Of a stretch of DNA of 8,853 bases, positions 1 through 7,772 are shown piece by piece; the stretch's first letter is position 1; the number at the start of each line of letters is the position of its first letter. Under the pieces are notes generated by a model. It was not told where the DNA came from. It ran no database searches and saw only the letters and a list, made by a program, of their open reading frames with translations. Source of the DNA: an uncultured Lacibacter sp. (GTDB lineage Bacteria > Bacteroidota > Bacteroidia > Chitinophagales > Chitinophagaceae); NCBI RefSeq assembly GCF_946479605.1, contig NZ_CAMLGT010000160.1, positions 1-8,853 on the forward strand, given 5' to 3'. Made by a program: the position numbers and the translations under genes.

Positions 1-22
1 GGCCAGCCAGGAATGGCCGGCC
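1..22 (-). terminator. Probable terminator hairpin of the susCD operon, cut by the window edge
   Basis: Read on the minus strand, these 22 bases fold into a 9-bp stem with a 4-nt loop (TTCC). Arm GGCCGGCCA pairs with TGGCTGGCC, with a single G-U wobble. On the plus strand the same position would be a C-A mismatch, so the hairpin is stronger in RNA made in the direction of susCD transcription. It lies 44 bases past the SusD stop codon. The U-tract needed for intrinsic termination would lie just outside the window and cannot be seen, so the terminator role is inferred from stem strength and position. A second, A/T-rich inverted repeat (TAGTTTT at 26-32 and AAAACTA at 40-46) sits between the stop codon and this hairpin. 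Confidence 0.5.
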
Positions 23-65
23 GTATAGTTTTGTATGCTAAAACTACTGATTATAAATTTTACGC

Positions 66-1979
66 CTACTTCTTAGCCCACCACAATGATGTAAACAAAT
101 TATCGGCACCACCAAGAGCAGTTACTGCTTGTGTATAACCTTTTGCATTGCTGTTCTTCAAACCTGATGGATATTTTAATCTTTGCGGGAAGAAGTTTGC
201 AGCATTCGTCATATAAGTAGCCGATGTTAAAGCGGGGTTATTAGGTAATGAACCACTTTCAACACAAGGATTTTCCAGGAAAGGAAGTCCAAGTCTTCTG
301 TGATCGCTCCATGCTTCTAAAGGCAACCAGGGGTTTTGTGCAATATATTTCTGCGTAATGATCTTATTCAGCAAATCATTCTTTACTGCTCCATTTTTAT
401 AGATCGTATTTACAGGATAAAGAATGGTTGCAGTACCAGGTGTATTCGTGTAACCATCCACATAGCTTGCAGTATAGCTGGCAGCAGGCTCTGTTGTATG
501 TGTCCAGCTTACAGATGTACCGCATCTGTTATAATCAGTCGATGCTTTATAGGCAGCGAAATTAGAACTAACACCCCAGTAAGCAAAGCTTTCTTCAATA
601 CCTTTTTCATAAGCAGCCTGTCCGCTCATTGGAACAGTCCAGCCACGTACTGCAGCTTCTGCAATCAGGAAATAAGTTTCCCATGAAGCAAAGAAGATGC
701 GTTTGTTTTTACTGTTTCTGTACTGCAGCTTCAAACGTGGCATTGAACCACCCCATGCTCTCACCGTATTTCTTCCGCCTTTTGCTCCCCAATCTCCACC
801 GTTGTAACCATTGAATGTATTTGTTGCATTGATGTTTACTGCAACGTTTGATGCGCCACCGGCTGCTAAAACACGGTCAGTGGTCCTTGCACTGTTATCC
901 CATGATGGATAGAAACAAAAACCAGGATCAGTGAAATCTCCGGGTATCGCAAAGGCCTTATATGCTCTTGGATCGATTTTATTTGGTAAACCATCCATCC
1001 AGTATGGAGCTACAGGATTATTGGTTGTTAAAGGAAAATGATCTACTAAACGTAAACCAACATAATCAGCTGGCTTAACAGCAGCATGAAAAGAAGCCGG
1101 CAATTGAGCAGTTGTTTGAATACCACCCAAACCGGTGTAGAGATTATTCAAAGAAGCTGAAAGTACCTGTGCATTCCACTCACGGCTCATTACACCTGTT
1201 AACGGATCCCATCCGTCTTTTTCCTGCACCTGGAAGAAGTCTGCAGCAGATGCAATAAAATCACTACCTGCAACAGCTGCTTCAAATTCTGTTTTTGCTT
1301 TTGCGGCATCCACTTCGCTCAAACGCATAGCTAAACGCATACGCATTGAGTTGGCATATTTTTTCCACTTTGCATAATTGTATGCATAAGCAGGATCACC
1401 ATTTGCATCGGCAGGTTTTGCCGTTACACCTGTTTCCAGTTTTGCTGATGCATCTTTCAACTCATCCAGCAGGAAATAATATACTGTTTTCACATCAGAA
1501 AAAGTTGGGTTTACACCCTGGAAACCATTGATAGGAATAGGGCCGAAATTGTCTGACATTTCACTCATCAAATAAGCTCTCCAGATCCTCGACATCTGCA
1601 GGAGATTATTTGTATAAGGTTTGATATTTCCCGCCGCAACTTTTTCGTTTGCTACCTGGATAGCTGCGTTTGCATTGTTCAACCATTCAGAAATGTAGCG
1701 GTAATAATCGCTGCTCCAGCCATCATCATCTGTACCAATAGCAATAGTGCTGCCTAGTTGCTGATGAGATGCATTGCGCCAGTAAAGCACAAATACACGT
1801 TCTGCAATATGTGGATCCATTTGTGCACCAACGATTGAGTTGGTGAGCAAGTACTCTACCTGCACCTGATCGGATGTAGCTGCAGTAGGACTTACTGTAA
1901 GACTATCGAATTTTTTACAGGAAGGGATGGTTGCTGCCATTGCCAGCATCATTCCTGTTGTGAAGAATATTTTTTTCAT
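66..1979 (-). CDS. SusD/RagB-family nutrient-binding outer-membrane lipoprotein (SusD-like_2 type)
   Basis: This is a surface lipoprotein that captures a nutrient (usually a glycan or oligosaccharide) and passes it to its partner SusC transporter in the outer membrane. The 637-residue product begins with a lipoprotein signal peptide: basic KK, a hydrophobic stretch, then a lipobox ending IPSC, with Cys21 as the likely lipidated residue. The mature protein shows SusD-like_2 hallmarks: the segment around 97-146 (WLNNANAAIQ, then RIWRAYLMSEMSDNFGPIP), W205-KKYANSMRMRLAMRLSEVD at 205-224, the helix FASWETYFLIAEAAVRGW near 430-447, and the C-terminal QKYIAQNPWLPLEAWSDHRR near 543-562. It is somewhat longer than many SusD proteins of roughly 500-550 residues. 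The start codon is 18 bases past the SusC stop, so the two are clearly co-transcribed. There is no Shine-Dalgarno sequence, as is usual in this phylum. The ligand cannot be told from sequence. Confidence 0.96.
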   Translation of the reverse strand: MKKIFFTTGMMLAMAATIPSCKKFDSLTVSPTAATSDQVQVEYLLTNSIVGAQMDPHIAERVFVLYWRNASHQQLGSTIAIGTDDDGWSSDYYRYISEWLNNANAAIQVANEKVAAGNIKPYTNNLLQMSRIWRAYLMSEMSDNFGPIPINGFQGVNPTFSDVKTVYYFLLDELKDASAKLETGVTAKPADANGDPAYAYNYAKWKKYANSMRMRLAMRLSEVDAAKAKTEFEAAVAGSDFIASAADFFQVQEKDGWDPLTGVMSREWNAQVLSASLNNLYTGLGGIQTTAQLPASFHAAVKPADYVGLRLVDHFPLTTNNPVAPYWMDGLPNKIDPRAYKAFAIPGDFTDPGFCFYPSWDNSARTTDRVLAAGGASNVAVNINATNTFNGYNGGDWGAKGGRNTVRAWGGSMPRLKLQYRNSKNKRIFFASWETYFLIAEAAVRGWTVPMSGQAAYEKGIEESFAYWGVSSNFAAYKASTDYNRCGTSVSWTHTTEPAASYTASYVDGYTNTPGTATILYPVNTIYKNGAVKNDLLNKIITQKYIAQNPWLPLEAWSDHRRLGLPFLENPCVESGSLPNNPALTSATYMTNAANFFPQRLKYPSGLKNSNAKGYTQAVTALGGADNLFTSLWWAKK

Positions 1980-1997
1980 ATAAATCGTTTAATCGAA

Positions 1998-4900
1998 TTA
2001 GAAATTGAGTGTGAGGTTAAACAGGATTGTTCTTGATGTGGGAGGGCTTGCATTTTCAAAACCCAACGCATTGGTACCTGTTGCAAATACTGATTCTGGA
2101 TCCAAACCTTTCATGTGGCTTGAAATGAGCCATACGTTGTTGCAAGACACACCAACAGTTGCTTTTTGAATACGTGCCTTCGACAGGAACGATTTTGGCA
2201 ACTGGTATGAAAGCTGCACATTTCTTAAACGCACATTGCTTGCATCATAAATGTTTGCTTCAATAATGCCCATGTTACCTGTTGTTGAAACAGCTGTCCA
2301 ATAATTTTGCGGAGTTACAGAAATTGTATTCTTTTTGAAACCCGAACCATCAGGCACCACACCATCCACTACAAAATTTTCTCTTGCACCGTTCACTACT
2401 GTTTCTGCAGCAGTACCATTTGCCTGCATAGCTGCTAATGTTGAAGAGAACATTTTACCGCCAAAGCGTGCATCAACCAGGAACGAAAGTGTAATTCCTT
2501 TGTAACCGAATGTATTGGTTACACCCAATAAACCATAAGCCTGTTGGTTACCAAGGAACACATTTGACTCACCCAACTGTGGCAAACCTGTTGTACCATT
2601 CATAATCAGCTGACCATAGTAAGGGCTCTTATCATCGGTTACACGTTTGTATGTTGTTCCGTAAATAGCGCCATACTTTTCACCTGCTGTTGCAGTAATA
2701 GCCAGGTTATCGAAACCACCTAATGCATATTTTGTTACACCTGAATCTTTGAGGATATCAATGATGGAGTTATCGTTGTGTGAGAAGTTGGCAGAAACAT
2801 TCCACACAAAATCTGCTTTGTTGATCACACGTGCATCCACCATGATCTCGTAACCTTTGTTCTGGATGTTACCTGCATTGATCTTTTTAGAAGTATATCC
2901 ACTTGTTGCGTCGAGTGGCAGATTGATCAGCTGGTTTGTTGCATTGTTCTTATACATTGAGAAATCAACTGTTACACGGTTGCTGAAGAATTTCAGTTCA
3001 GCACCGATCTCTTTTGATTTGATGAGCTCATTCACTACGTTTTCATCAAACAATGTACTGTTACGGCCGGCGGTAGTTGCATTATTGGGGTCACGGCCAA
3101 TCCAATAAGAGTTGTAGAGTTGATAAGGATCCATATCGTTACCTACTGAAGCATAAGACGCCCTCAATTTTGCATAACTGAACCAACTTGGCATTTTTAC
3201 ATTGCTTCTTTCCAGCATTTCAGATACAACAACTGCTGCACTTACTGAAGGATAGAAATAAGAACGGTTTGCCTTTGCTAAAGCAGAAGACCAGTCGTTA
3301 CGGAAGGTCGCATCGAGATAGAGATATTCATCCCAGTTTACACCAGCAGTTCCAAATACTGAGTTGATGCGCTTTTCACTGATCCATTCTGAAATAGAAG
3401 GATTACCAACCGCATTACCCAATGAGAACAGGTTTGGCACCACAAGATTTGCGGAACCATCAATACCAGAACCTTTACGCAGCATCAGGTTACCACCAAT
3501 CATTGCGTTTGCACTCAGCTTAGAGACGAGGTTATCTTTCTTAGCAGTTAACATACCGCTGTAGTTTGCTTCAGAGAAAACTGATTTACCTGTACCATAA
3601 CGGCCATTGGTTGCAATAGGGCTGCCGGCTCTTACTTTGGTGATATAATTATTGGTGTACATGTCCACACCTGTTTTCACTTCAGCAGTTAACCAGCTGG
3701 CAATATCATACTTCAATGAACCAGTAAGAATGAAACGATCACGGCTATCCTGGTTCAATGCATTCTTACTTCTCCAGTAAGGGTTCACTTGTGAAGACTG
3801 GTTCCACCAGATCATATTATCAAACCGATCAGTACCCGCTCTGAATTGTGTAACATCCATTGAAATGGGTAACGTGTACAACAATCTTGCAACGTTATTG
3901 GTGTTGTTACCTGCCAACGGTCGGTTTTGAGCAGTTGTATTTGAGTATTGTACTTTCATATCAGCAGTCCATTTATCTCCTCTGCCGAATTTAGCAACAC
4001 TGCGTGTAGTAAAGTTGTGGCGTAACAGTTTTGCACCGGGGATCATGCTTTTATCTTCAAAACGGTTGAAAGAGCTGTACACCGAAATATTATTGAACTG
4101 TTGCTGGAAAGTGAGGTTATAGTTTTGGTTAAACCCTTTATCGTAAAAATTCTTTACGTTGTTATGATACGTAAGATTTTCAGGTTTGCCATTCCAGTTG
4201 GTTACCTGCTGTCCGGAAATTTTCGGGCCCCAGCTTGCTCCTGATGTTGCATCAAAAGTGCCATTGCTTCCCTGACCAAACACATTCTGCATTTCAGGAT
4301 TGGTAAATACACTTTCAAAACCAAATGTGGTTGAGAACGACATACCGAGGCCTGCCTGCTTTTTACCTGTTTTGGTTGTAACAAGGATTGCTCCGTTACC
4401 TGCACGTGAACCGTACAAGGCAGCAGCTGTTTGTCCTTTCAATACTGTAATTGATTCAATATCGCTTGGGTTCAAATCAGCCAAACCATTACCATAATCC
4501 AATGAAGGATTCCAGTAATCGTTGTTGTTACCACCTGTAAAGTTGTCAACAGGCACACCATCCACCACAATCAATGGCTGGTTAGAACCTGTAAGCGAAT
4601 TACTGCCACGCAAGATAATTTTTGATGAACCTGCGGGACCGTTACTTGAACGTACTACCTGTAAACCTGCAACCACACCTGTAAGTGAGTTAGCAAGGTT
4701 TGGCTCACGTGCATCTACAAGTGTGCTGCCTTTTACTTCCTGTACAGCATAACCAAGCGATTTTTTCTGACGCTTGATACCAAGTGCTGTTACAACCACA
4801 CCTTGTAATTCTTTTGAAGCCGATTCTAATGTTACACTGATGTTGGTTGATGATGCTTTTACTTCTACATCATTATAACCAACTGAACTGATGACCAATG

Positions 4901-5114
4901 TTGCAGATGATGCAACACTGATACTGAATACACCTTTTCCATCGGTAGCAACCGAATTGGTGGTTCCTTTTTCTGTGACGGTTGCGGCCTGCACAGGATT
5001 ACCATCTGAATCCTTTACAGCACCCGTAACCAATCGTTTTTCCTGTGCCATCACCTGTAGAAAGCACATAGCTGCCATGGGCAAAAGCAGCAATCGTTGA
5101 AGCAACATTTTCAT
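1998..5114 (-). CDS. SusC/RagA-family TonB-linked outer-membrane transporter
   Basis: This TonB-dependent beta-barrel imports a large nutrient across the outer membrane together with the SusD lipoprotein encoded next. The 1038-residue length is typical of the family. Residues 1-23 form a Sec signal peptide with likely cleavage VMA|Q. Residues about 28-97 are the carboxypeptidase-D-regulatory-like beta-sandwich found at the N-terminus of SusC proteins. Then comes the family signature region GVVVTALGIKR..KSLGYAVQEV (105-127) and the plug domain (about 115-250), with LIVVDGVPVDN at 181-191 and the classic DIESITVLKG / AALYGSRAGNGAILVTTKTG block at 218-250. The remainder is the barrel, ending in an aromatic C-terminal residue (LTLNF), as expected for outer-membrane insertion. 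Translation may start at Met1 or at Met3; both leave a good signal peptide. The ROK regulator ends 78 bases upstream on the same strand. No confident promoter is visible in that gap, so read-through from the regulator gene is possible. Confidence 0.97.
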   Translation of the reverse strand: MKMLLQRLLLLPMAAMCFLQVMAQEKRLVTGAVKDSDGNPVQAATVTEKGTTNSVATDGKGVFSISVASSATLVISSVGYNDVEVKASSTNISVTLESASKELQGVVVTALGIKRQKKSLGYAVQEVKGSTLVDAREPNLANSLTGVVAGLQVVRSSNGPAGSSKIILRGSNSLTGSNQPLIVVDGVPVDNFTGGNNNDYWNPSLDYGNGLADLNPSDIESITVLKGQTAAALYGSRAGNGAILVTTKTGKKQAGLGMSFSTTFGFESVFTNPEMQNVFGQGSNGTFDATSGASWGPKISGQQVTNWNGKPENLTYHNNVKNFYDKGFNQNYNLTFQQQFNNISVYSSFNRFEDKSMIPGAKLLRHNFTTRSVAKFGRGDKWTADMKVQYSNTTAQNRPLAGNNTNNVARLLYTLPISMDVTQFRAGTDRFDNMIWWNQSSQVNPYWRSKNALNQDSRDRFILTGSLKYDIASWLTAEVKTGVDMYTNNYITKVRAGSPIATNGRYGTGKSVFSEANYSGMLTAKKDNLVSKLSANAMIGGNLMLRKGSGIDGSANLVVPNLFSLGNAVGNPSISEWISEKRINSVFGTAGVNWDEYLYLDATFRNDWSSALAKANRSYFYPSVSAAVVVSEMLERSNVKMPSWFSYAKLRASYASVGNDMDPYQLYNSYWIGRDPNNATTAGRNSTLFDENVVNELIKSKEIGAELKFFSNRVTVDFSMYKNNATNQLINLPLDATSGYTSKKINAGNIQNKGYEIMVDARVINKADFVWNVSANFSHNDNSIIDILKDSGVTKYALGGFDNLAITATAGEKYGAIYGTTYKRVTDDKSPYYGQLIMNGTTGLPQLGESNVFLGNQQAYGLLGVTNTFGYKGITLSFLVDARFGGKMFSSTLAAMQANGTAAETVVNGARENFVVDGVVPDGSGFKKNTISVTPQNYWTAVSTTGNMGIIEANIYDASNVRLRNVQLSYQLPKSFLSKARIQKATVGVSCNNVWLISSHMKGLDPESVFATGTNALGFENASPPTSRTILFNLTLNF

Positions 5115-5192
5115 TGCAGTTTGTTTATGGGGTTAATGAAAAAAAAGACAAGCAATTAATGGAAGTAAGTGTATTAACAGGAGCGGATCAAA

Positions 5193-6413
5193 TTACATCT
5201 CTACCTCACTGCCGGCATTTTTACTTTTTCGCCGTTCAAGTGTGTCAAGATGATCCATCACAAGAGCAGCTGCACCAATCAGCTCAGCCTGGAAACCCAG
5301 TGATGAAATTTCGAGGTGTGTATTTTCGGCTATTTTAGGAATACAATGTTCGTTGATGGCCTGCTGAATGGGTGCCAGCCATATTTTGCCACCAACAGAA
5401 CCACGGCCACTCAACACAATCAGTTCGGGATTGAACAGGTGAATAAGAATAGCAATACCACGGCCAATATGATACCCGGCTTCAGAAAGCAATTCAATTG
5501 CATATTTATCGCCCAGCGAAGCTGCTTCCATAATGGCTTTTGAGGAATCTTCTGCATGTTCCACTGAAAGATCTTTCAGCAGTGATGCCTTACCTTCTTC
5601 TAAACCACGGATGGCTTTTTCTGTAACAATAAATAAAGAAGTTTCTGTTTCAAGACAGCCGCTTTTACCACAGCTGCACATTTTATTATTTGAGAATAAC
5701 GGAAGGTGACTAAACTCTCCTGCAAAACCATTGTTACCACGAAACAGTTCACCTTTTACAACCATTCCCAAACCAATACCCCAACCAATATTCAGCACCA
5801 TTACATTTTGTTTGCTGCGTGCTGCACCAAACTTCAGTTCAGCTAATGCAATAAGGCTTGAGTCGTTATCAATAAACACAGGCACACCCACTGCAGCTTC
5901 CACCGTACTAACAATACTGCTGTTAGGCTTTGTTTTGAGAAATGAATGATTGATGCCTTTGGTTACATCTACAAAACCTGGCATACCAATACCTATACCG
6001 GCAATTTTTTCTTTTGAAATGCCCGATGCAAGAATGTAACTGTTAATATGCTGTGTGAGTTGTGAAAGCGCATCGGGATTATTGCTCAATGGCAATTCAA
6101 CACGCTGCGGCTCCATAAAATAATTGTTCTGCATATCAAGGATAGCAATACGGGTAACCAGCTGATCCATGGCAACAGATACAATATATAAGATGTCTGA
6201 TTTGAGAGAATAAACAAGTGGACGACGGCCTCCTGTAGAGTGAGCATAACCCGACTCCACTACTACCCCTTCTTCAATAAGTTCGTTTAAAACCCTTGTT
6301 GTAAGAGGAATGCTTTTATCAGTAAGAACACTGAGATCAGCAAGCGAAAGCTCCTTTTCAAAGTATAAATGCTTCTGAATCTGGCGCTTGTAGCGATTAT
6401 TTTTAAGCAGCAT
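5193..6413 (-). CDS. ROK-family transcriptional regulator (NagC/XylR-like)
   Basis: This is probably a sugar-responsive DNA-binding regulator of the adjacent susCD pair. The 406-residue protein has an N-terminal winged helix-turn-helix (about 8-70, ending in the STGGRRP motif common in ROK regulators) and a ROK sugar-kinase-like domain (about 75-390). The zinc-site motif C-x-C-G-x-x-G-C is intact (Cys246, Cys248, Cys253), as is the GExxH-type sugar/zinc element (Glu233, His236; the usual ExGH glycine is Ser235). Kinase features are eroded. The N-terminal DxGxT phosphate loop is replaced by AMDQLVTR (81-88), the usual NDAN is NDSS (183-186), and the second phosphate motif reads GWG (210-212). 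This points to a ligand sensor rather than an enzyme. An in-frame TGA 24 bases upstream of the ATG supports this start. The ligand is unknown; N-acetylglucosamine, xylose or glucose are family precedents only. Confidence 0.93.
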   Translation of the reverse strand: MLLKNNRYKRQIQKHLYFEKELSLADLSVLTDKSIPLTTRVLNELIEEGVVVESGYAHSTGGRRPLVYSLKSDILYIVSVAMDQLVTRIAILDMQNNYFMEPQRVELPLSNNPDALSQLTQHINSYILASGISKEKIAGIGIGMPGFVDVTKGINHSFLKTKPNSSIVSTVEAAVGVPVFIDNDSSLIALAELKFGAARSKQNVMVLNIGWGIGLGMVVKGELFRGNNGFAGEFSHLPLFSNNKMCSCGKSGCLETETSLFIVTEKAIRGLEEGKASLLKDLSVEHAEDSSKAIMEAASLGDKYAIELLSEAGYHIGRGIAILIHLFNPELIVLSGRGSVGGKIWLAPIQQAINEHCIPKIAENTHLEISSLGFQAELIGAAALVMDHLDTLERRKSKNAGSEVEM

Positions 6414-6765
6414 AAAGGCAATCGTATTAGCAATTCATAGCTAAAGTAGAAAAACTTTTGAAACTTCTTAAAAAAATAAGAAAAGTTTTTCCACTTTTTT
6501 ATAAACATGCCAATCTTTTCCCCACCCAGGAATTACTGCGTTGTATAGCGCCTGAAAATCTCCTTTACGATAATTGTATACTGGAATTGACTTGGTTATT
6601 AAGCCCGCCAATCGAACGACACTATACATTCCTTTACTGAAATTGCATGCAACAGCGGCTTCAACAATATTTCCAACTTCACCCGCCTATTCAAACATAA
6701 AAAAGGATAAACACCAAAAAAATTCAGGGGAAATTACAACTATCATAACAGGATATTGATAGATA
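6414..6765. other. 352-base intergenic region between transporter and ROK regulator
   Basis: No protein gene is supported here; the short open frames on either strand lack family resemblance. Its main feature is the long inverted repeat at 6443-6497. A perfect match to the Bacteroidota -7 box on the minus strand (TATGTTTG, plus-strand 6699-6692) lies about 280 bases upstream of the regulator start, but no TTG is found at the usual 19-21 base spacing, so it is a weak promoter candidate. Just past the transporter stop is a 6-bp inverted repeat (CTATCA 6740-6745 / TGATAG 6757-6762) with no adjacent U-tract, so a transporter terminator is uncertain. A 10-base palindrome TTGCATGCAA occurs at 6643-6652. 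Confidence 0.6.
6443..6497 (-). promoter_or_regulatory. Long A/T-rich inverted repeat upstream of the ROK regulator (candidate operator or RNA hairpin)
   Basis: Two 17-base arms, aaagtagaaaaactttt (6443-6459) and aaaagtttttccacttt (6481-6497), are complementary at 16 of 17 positions. In minus-strand RNA the remaining position is a G-U wobble, so all 17 can pair. Between them CTTA (6467-6470) and TAAG (6477-6480) add a 4-bp inner stem with an A/U-only loop. The element lies 30 to 84 bases upstream of the regulator's ATG, where an autoregulatory operator would be expected. ROK repressors are known to bind A/T-rich palindromic sites. An alternative is a structured 5' leader. It is not a convincing terminator, because no separate U-tract follows on the minus strand. 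The repeat is seen directly; its function is inferred. Confidence 0.5.
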
Positions 6766-7641
6766 TTATGCTTTCACCTTTCGGCCACGCTGCGCCATGT
6801 ACAGGCCTGCCGTTACCAGCAATACCCCGGCAATTGTAAATATGCTGACAGGTTCGTTCAAACTTACTGCAGCGATCATGTAACCAAATACCGGACATAA
6901 AAATAACCAGTACGATGCTGTTACTGCATTACGTTTTAAAAGCCATAACCACAATTGAACTGCTGCAACAGATACGGGAACTGCCAGCCATAATACCCCG
7001 CCCCAGAAACGAAGATCAAACTGATTGAGTTGCTCATGATAAGTAAACAATAATACAGGTACTAAAAACAACCCTCCGATCAATGTCTGCCATCCGTTGA
7101 TCACGAGTATATGCAGACCGTTCCATTTAGTTCGGGCAAAATAAATTGCACCGGCAGAATAGGCCAGCATACTCAACAACATAATGAGTATACCTCCGGT
7201 TGTTGCAAAACTGTTTTGTAATAATGGCCATGCGGCCACAAATACACCTATACTGCAAAGAGCCAAACTAAGCCAGTGCAAAATTGTTATACGATGATCG
7301 AACAAAACAGCTGAGATAATACTGATCAAAACAGGATTCACTGCTACAGCCATACTCCCAAGCCCTGCTGCCACTTCCTGCATAGCCACTACATACAAAC
7401 CAAGATATAAACTGATATTAAGTAACCCGTAAAGCGCTATGAACAACCATTCTTTATTCTGTGGTAATCTTTTTCGCCAGATAACATGCGCAAAAAAAAG
7501 CATACCTGCACCTGCAATGAAGAAGCGGGTGACTGATAGTACAAATGGCTGTGCTGACTGTAATGCAATTTTAGTTGCTGATGCAGCCGAAGACCACAAG
7601 AGAGCAAACCCAACACCCGCTGCAATATATTTCCAGTTCAT
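6766..7641 (-). CDS. EamA-family (drug/metabolite transporter superfamily) inner-membrane permease
   Basis: This is a predicted cytoplasmic-membrane transporter of the DMT superfamily, the group that includes exporters of amino acids and other small metabolites. The 291-residue protein consists of two tandem EamA repeats (about 5-136 and 148-284) and shows ten hydrophobic segments, near 5-22, 33-53, 64-83, 93-113, 119-138, 148-167, 177-199, 212-233, 240-262 and 266-284. Family-like features include the N-terminal GVGFALLWSSAASATKIAL and, in each half, a short polar loop before the last helix (FDHRIT, LNEPVS). The basic C-terminus (RGRKVK) fits a cytoplasmic end. Length and layout are normal for the family, and nothing is truncated. 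The substrate cannot be assigned. A -7-box match begins 29 bases beyond the start codon, which supports the chosen ATG. It is separated from the downstream ROK gene by 352 bases, so it is probably its own transcription unit. Confidence 0.93.
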   Translation of the reverse strand: MNWKYIAAGVGFALLWSSAASATKIALQSAQPFVLSVTRFFIAGAGMLFFAHVIWRKRLPQNKEWLFIALYGLLNISLYLGLYVVAMQEVAAGLGSMAVAVNPVLISIISAVLFDHRITILHWLSLALCSIGVFVAAWPLLQNSFATTGGILIMLLSMLAYSAGAIYFARTKWNGLHILVINGWQTLIGGLFLVPVLLFTYHEQLNQFDLRFWGGVLWLAVPVSVAAVQLWLWLLKRNAVTASYWLFLCPVFGYMIAAVSLNEPVSIFTIAGVLLVTAGLYMAQRGRKVKA

Positions 7642-7670
7642 AAAAATTGATCCCGCACCTTTTGAGGCTG

Positions 7671-7699
7671 CAAAACTATTGACTTTGTAAACGAGGAAA
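7671..7699 (-). promoter_or_regulatory. Candidate Bacteroidota promoter for the EamA transporter
   Basis: The minus strand carries TAGTTTTG (7678-7671), an exact match to the phylum's TAnnTTTG -7 element. Transcription would start around 7667-7669 and give a leader of about 25-30 nt before the transporter ATG at 7641. The -33 element is poor: TTT at 7699-7697 with an 18-base spacer, rather than TTG with 19-21. Position and -7 match support it; the weak -33 keeps confidence modest. Confidence 0.45.
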
Positions 7700-7742
7700 G
7701 GAACTATTTTAAAATGAAGTGCTGTTAGAACTGGCTGAAAAT

Positions 7743-7772
7743 AAAAAAGGTCATCTGTAGAAACAGTTGACC
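7743..7772 (-). terminator. Intrinsic terminator inside the moaCB-transporter gap
   Basis: On the minus strand GGTCA (7772-7768) pairs with TGACC (7753-7749). After one A-A mismatch, CTGT (7766-7763) pairs with ACAG (7758-7755), with a 4-nt loop TTCT. Six T follow immediately (7748-7743), then A and four more T. Stem, short loop and abutting U-tract make this the clearest terminator in the window. It lies about 100 bases upstream of the transporter start, so it ends a transcript that begins in the gap (or upstream in moaCB), not the transporter itself. Confidence 0.75.

Noticed and set aside
4202..4405. Open frames of 60-116 codons overlapping susC, susD, the ROK gene, the transporter and moaCB.
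   Set aside because: They are shadows of strongly supported genes in other frames and have no recognisable protein features.
5115..5192. Repeated TTAAT motifs before susC, including inverted GTTAAT (5132-5137) and ATTAAC (5173-5178), as a possible operator.
   Set aside because: The arms are only 6 bases long, A/T-rich and 35 bases apart, and they do not resemble the repeat upstream of the ROK gene. Chance is a sufficient explanation.
5189..5195. TAATTTG on the minus strand overlapping the ROK stop codon, as a susC -7 box.
   Set aside because: It has one base too few between TA and TTTG, and no TTG lies at the right distance upstream.
6692..6699. TATGTTTG as the main promoter of the ROK gene.
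   Set aside because: The -7 match is exact, but no TTG sits 19-21 bases upstream and the leader would be about 270 nt. It is kept only as a remark in the gap description.
6458..6759. Two plus-strand open frames of about 60 codons in the transporter-ROK gap.
   Set aside because: They show no domain resemblance, overlap the inverted repeat, and have composition like noncoding A/T-rich DNA.
6740..6762. CTATCA/TGATAG inverted repeat just past the transporter stop as a terminator.
   Set aside because: The stem is 6 bp and A/T-rich with an 11-nt loop, and no U-tract follows immediately on the minus strand.
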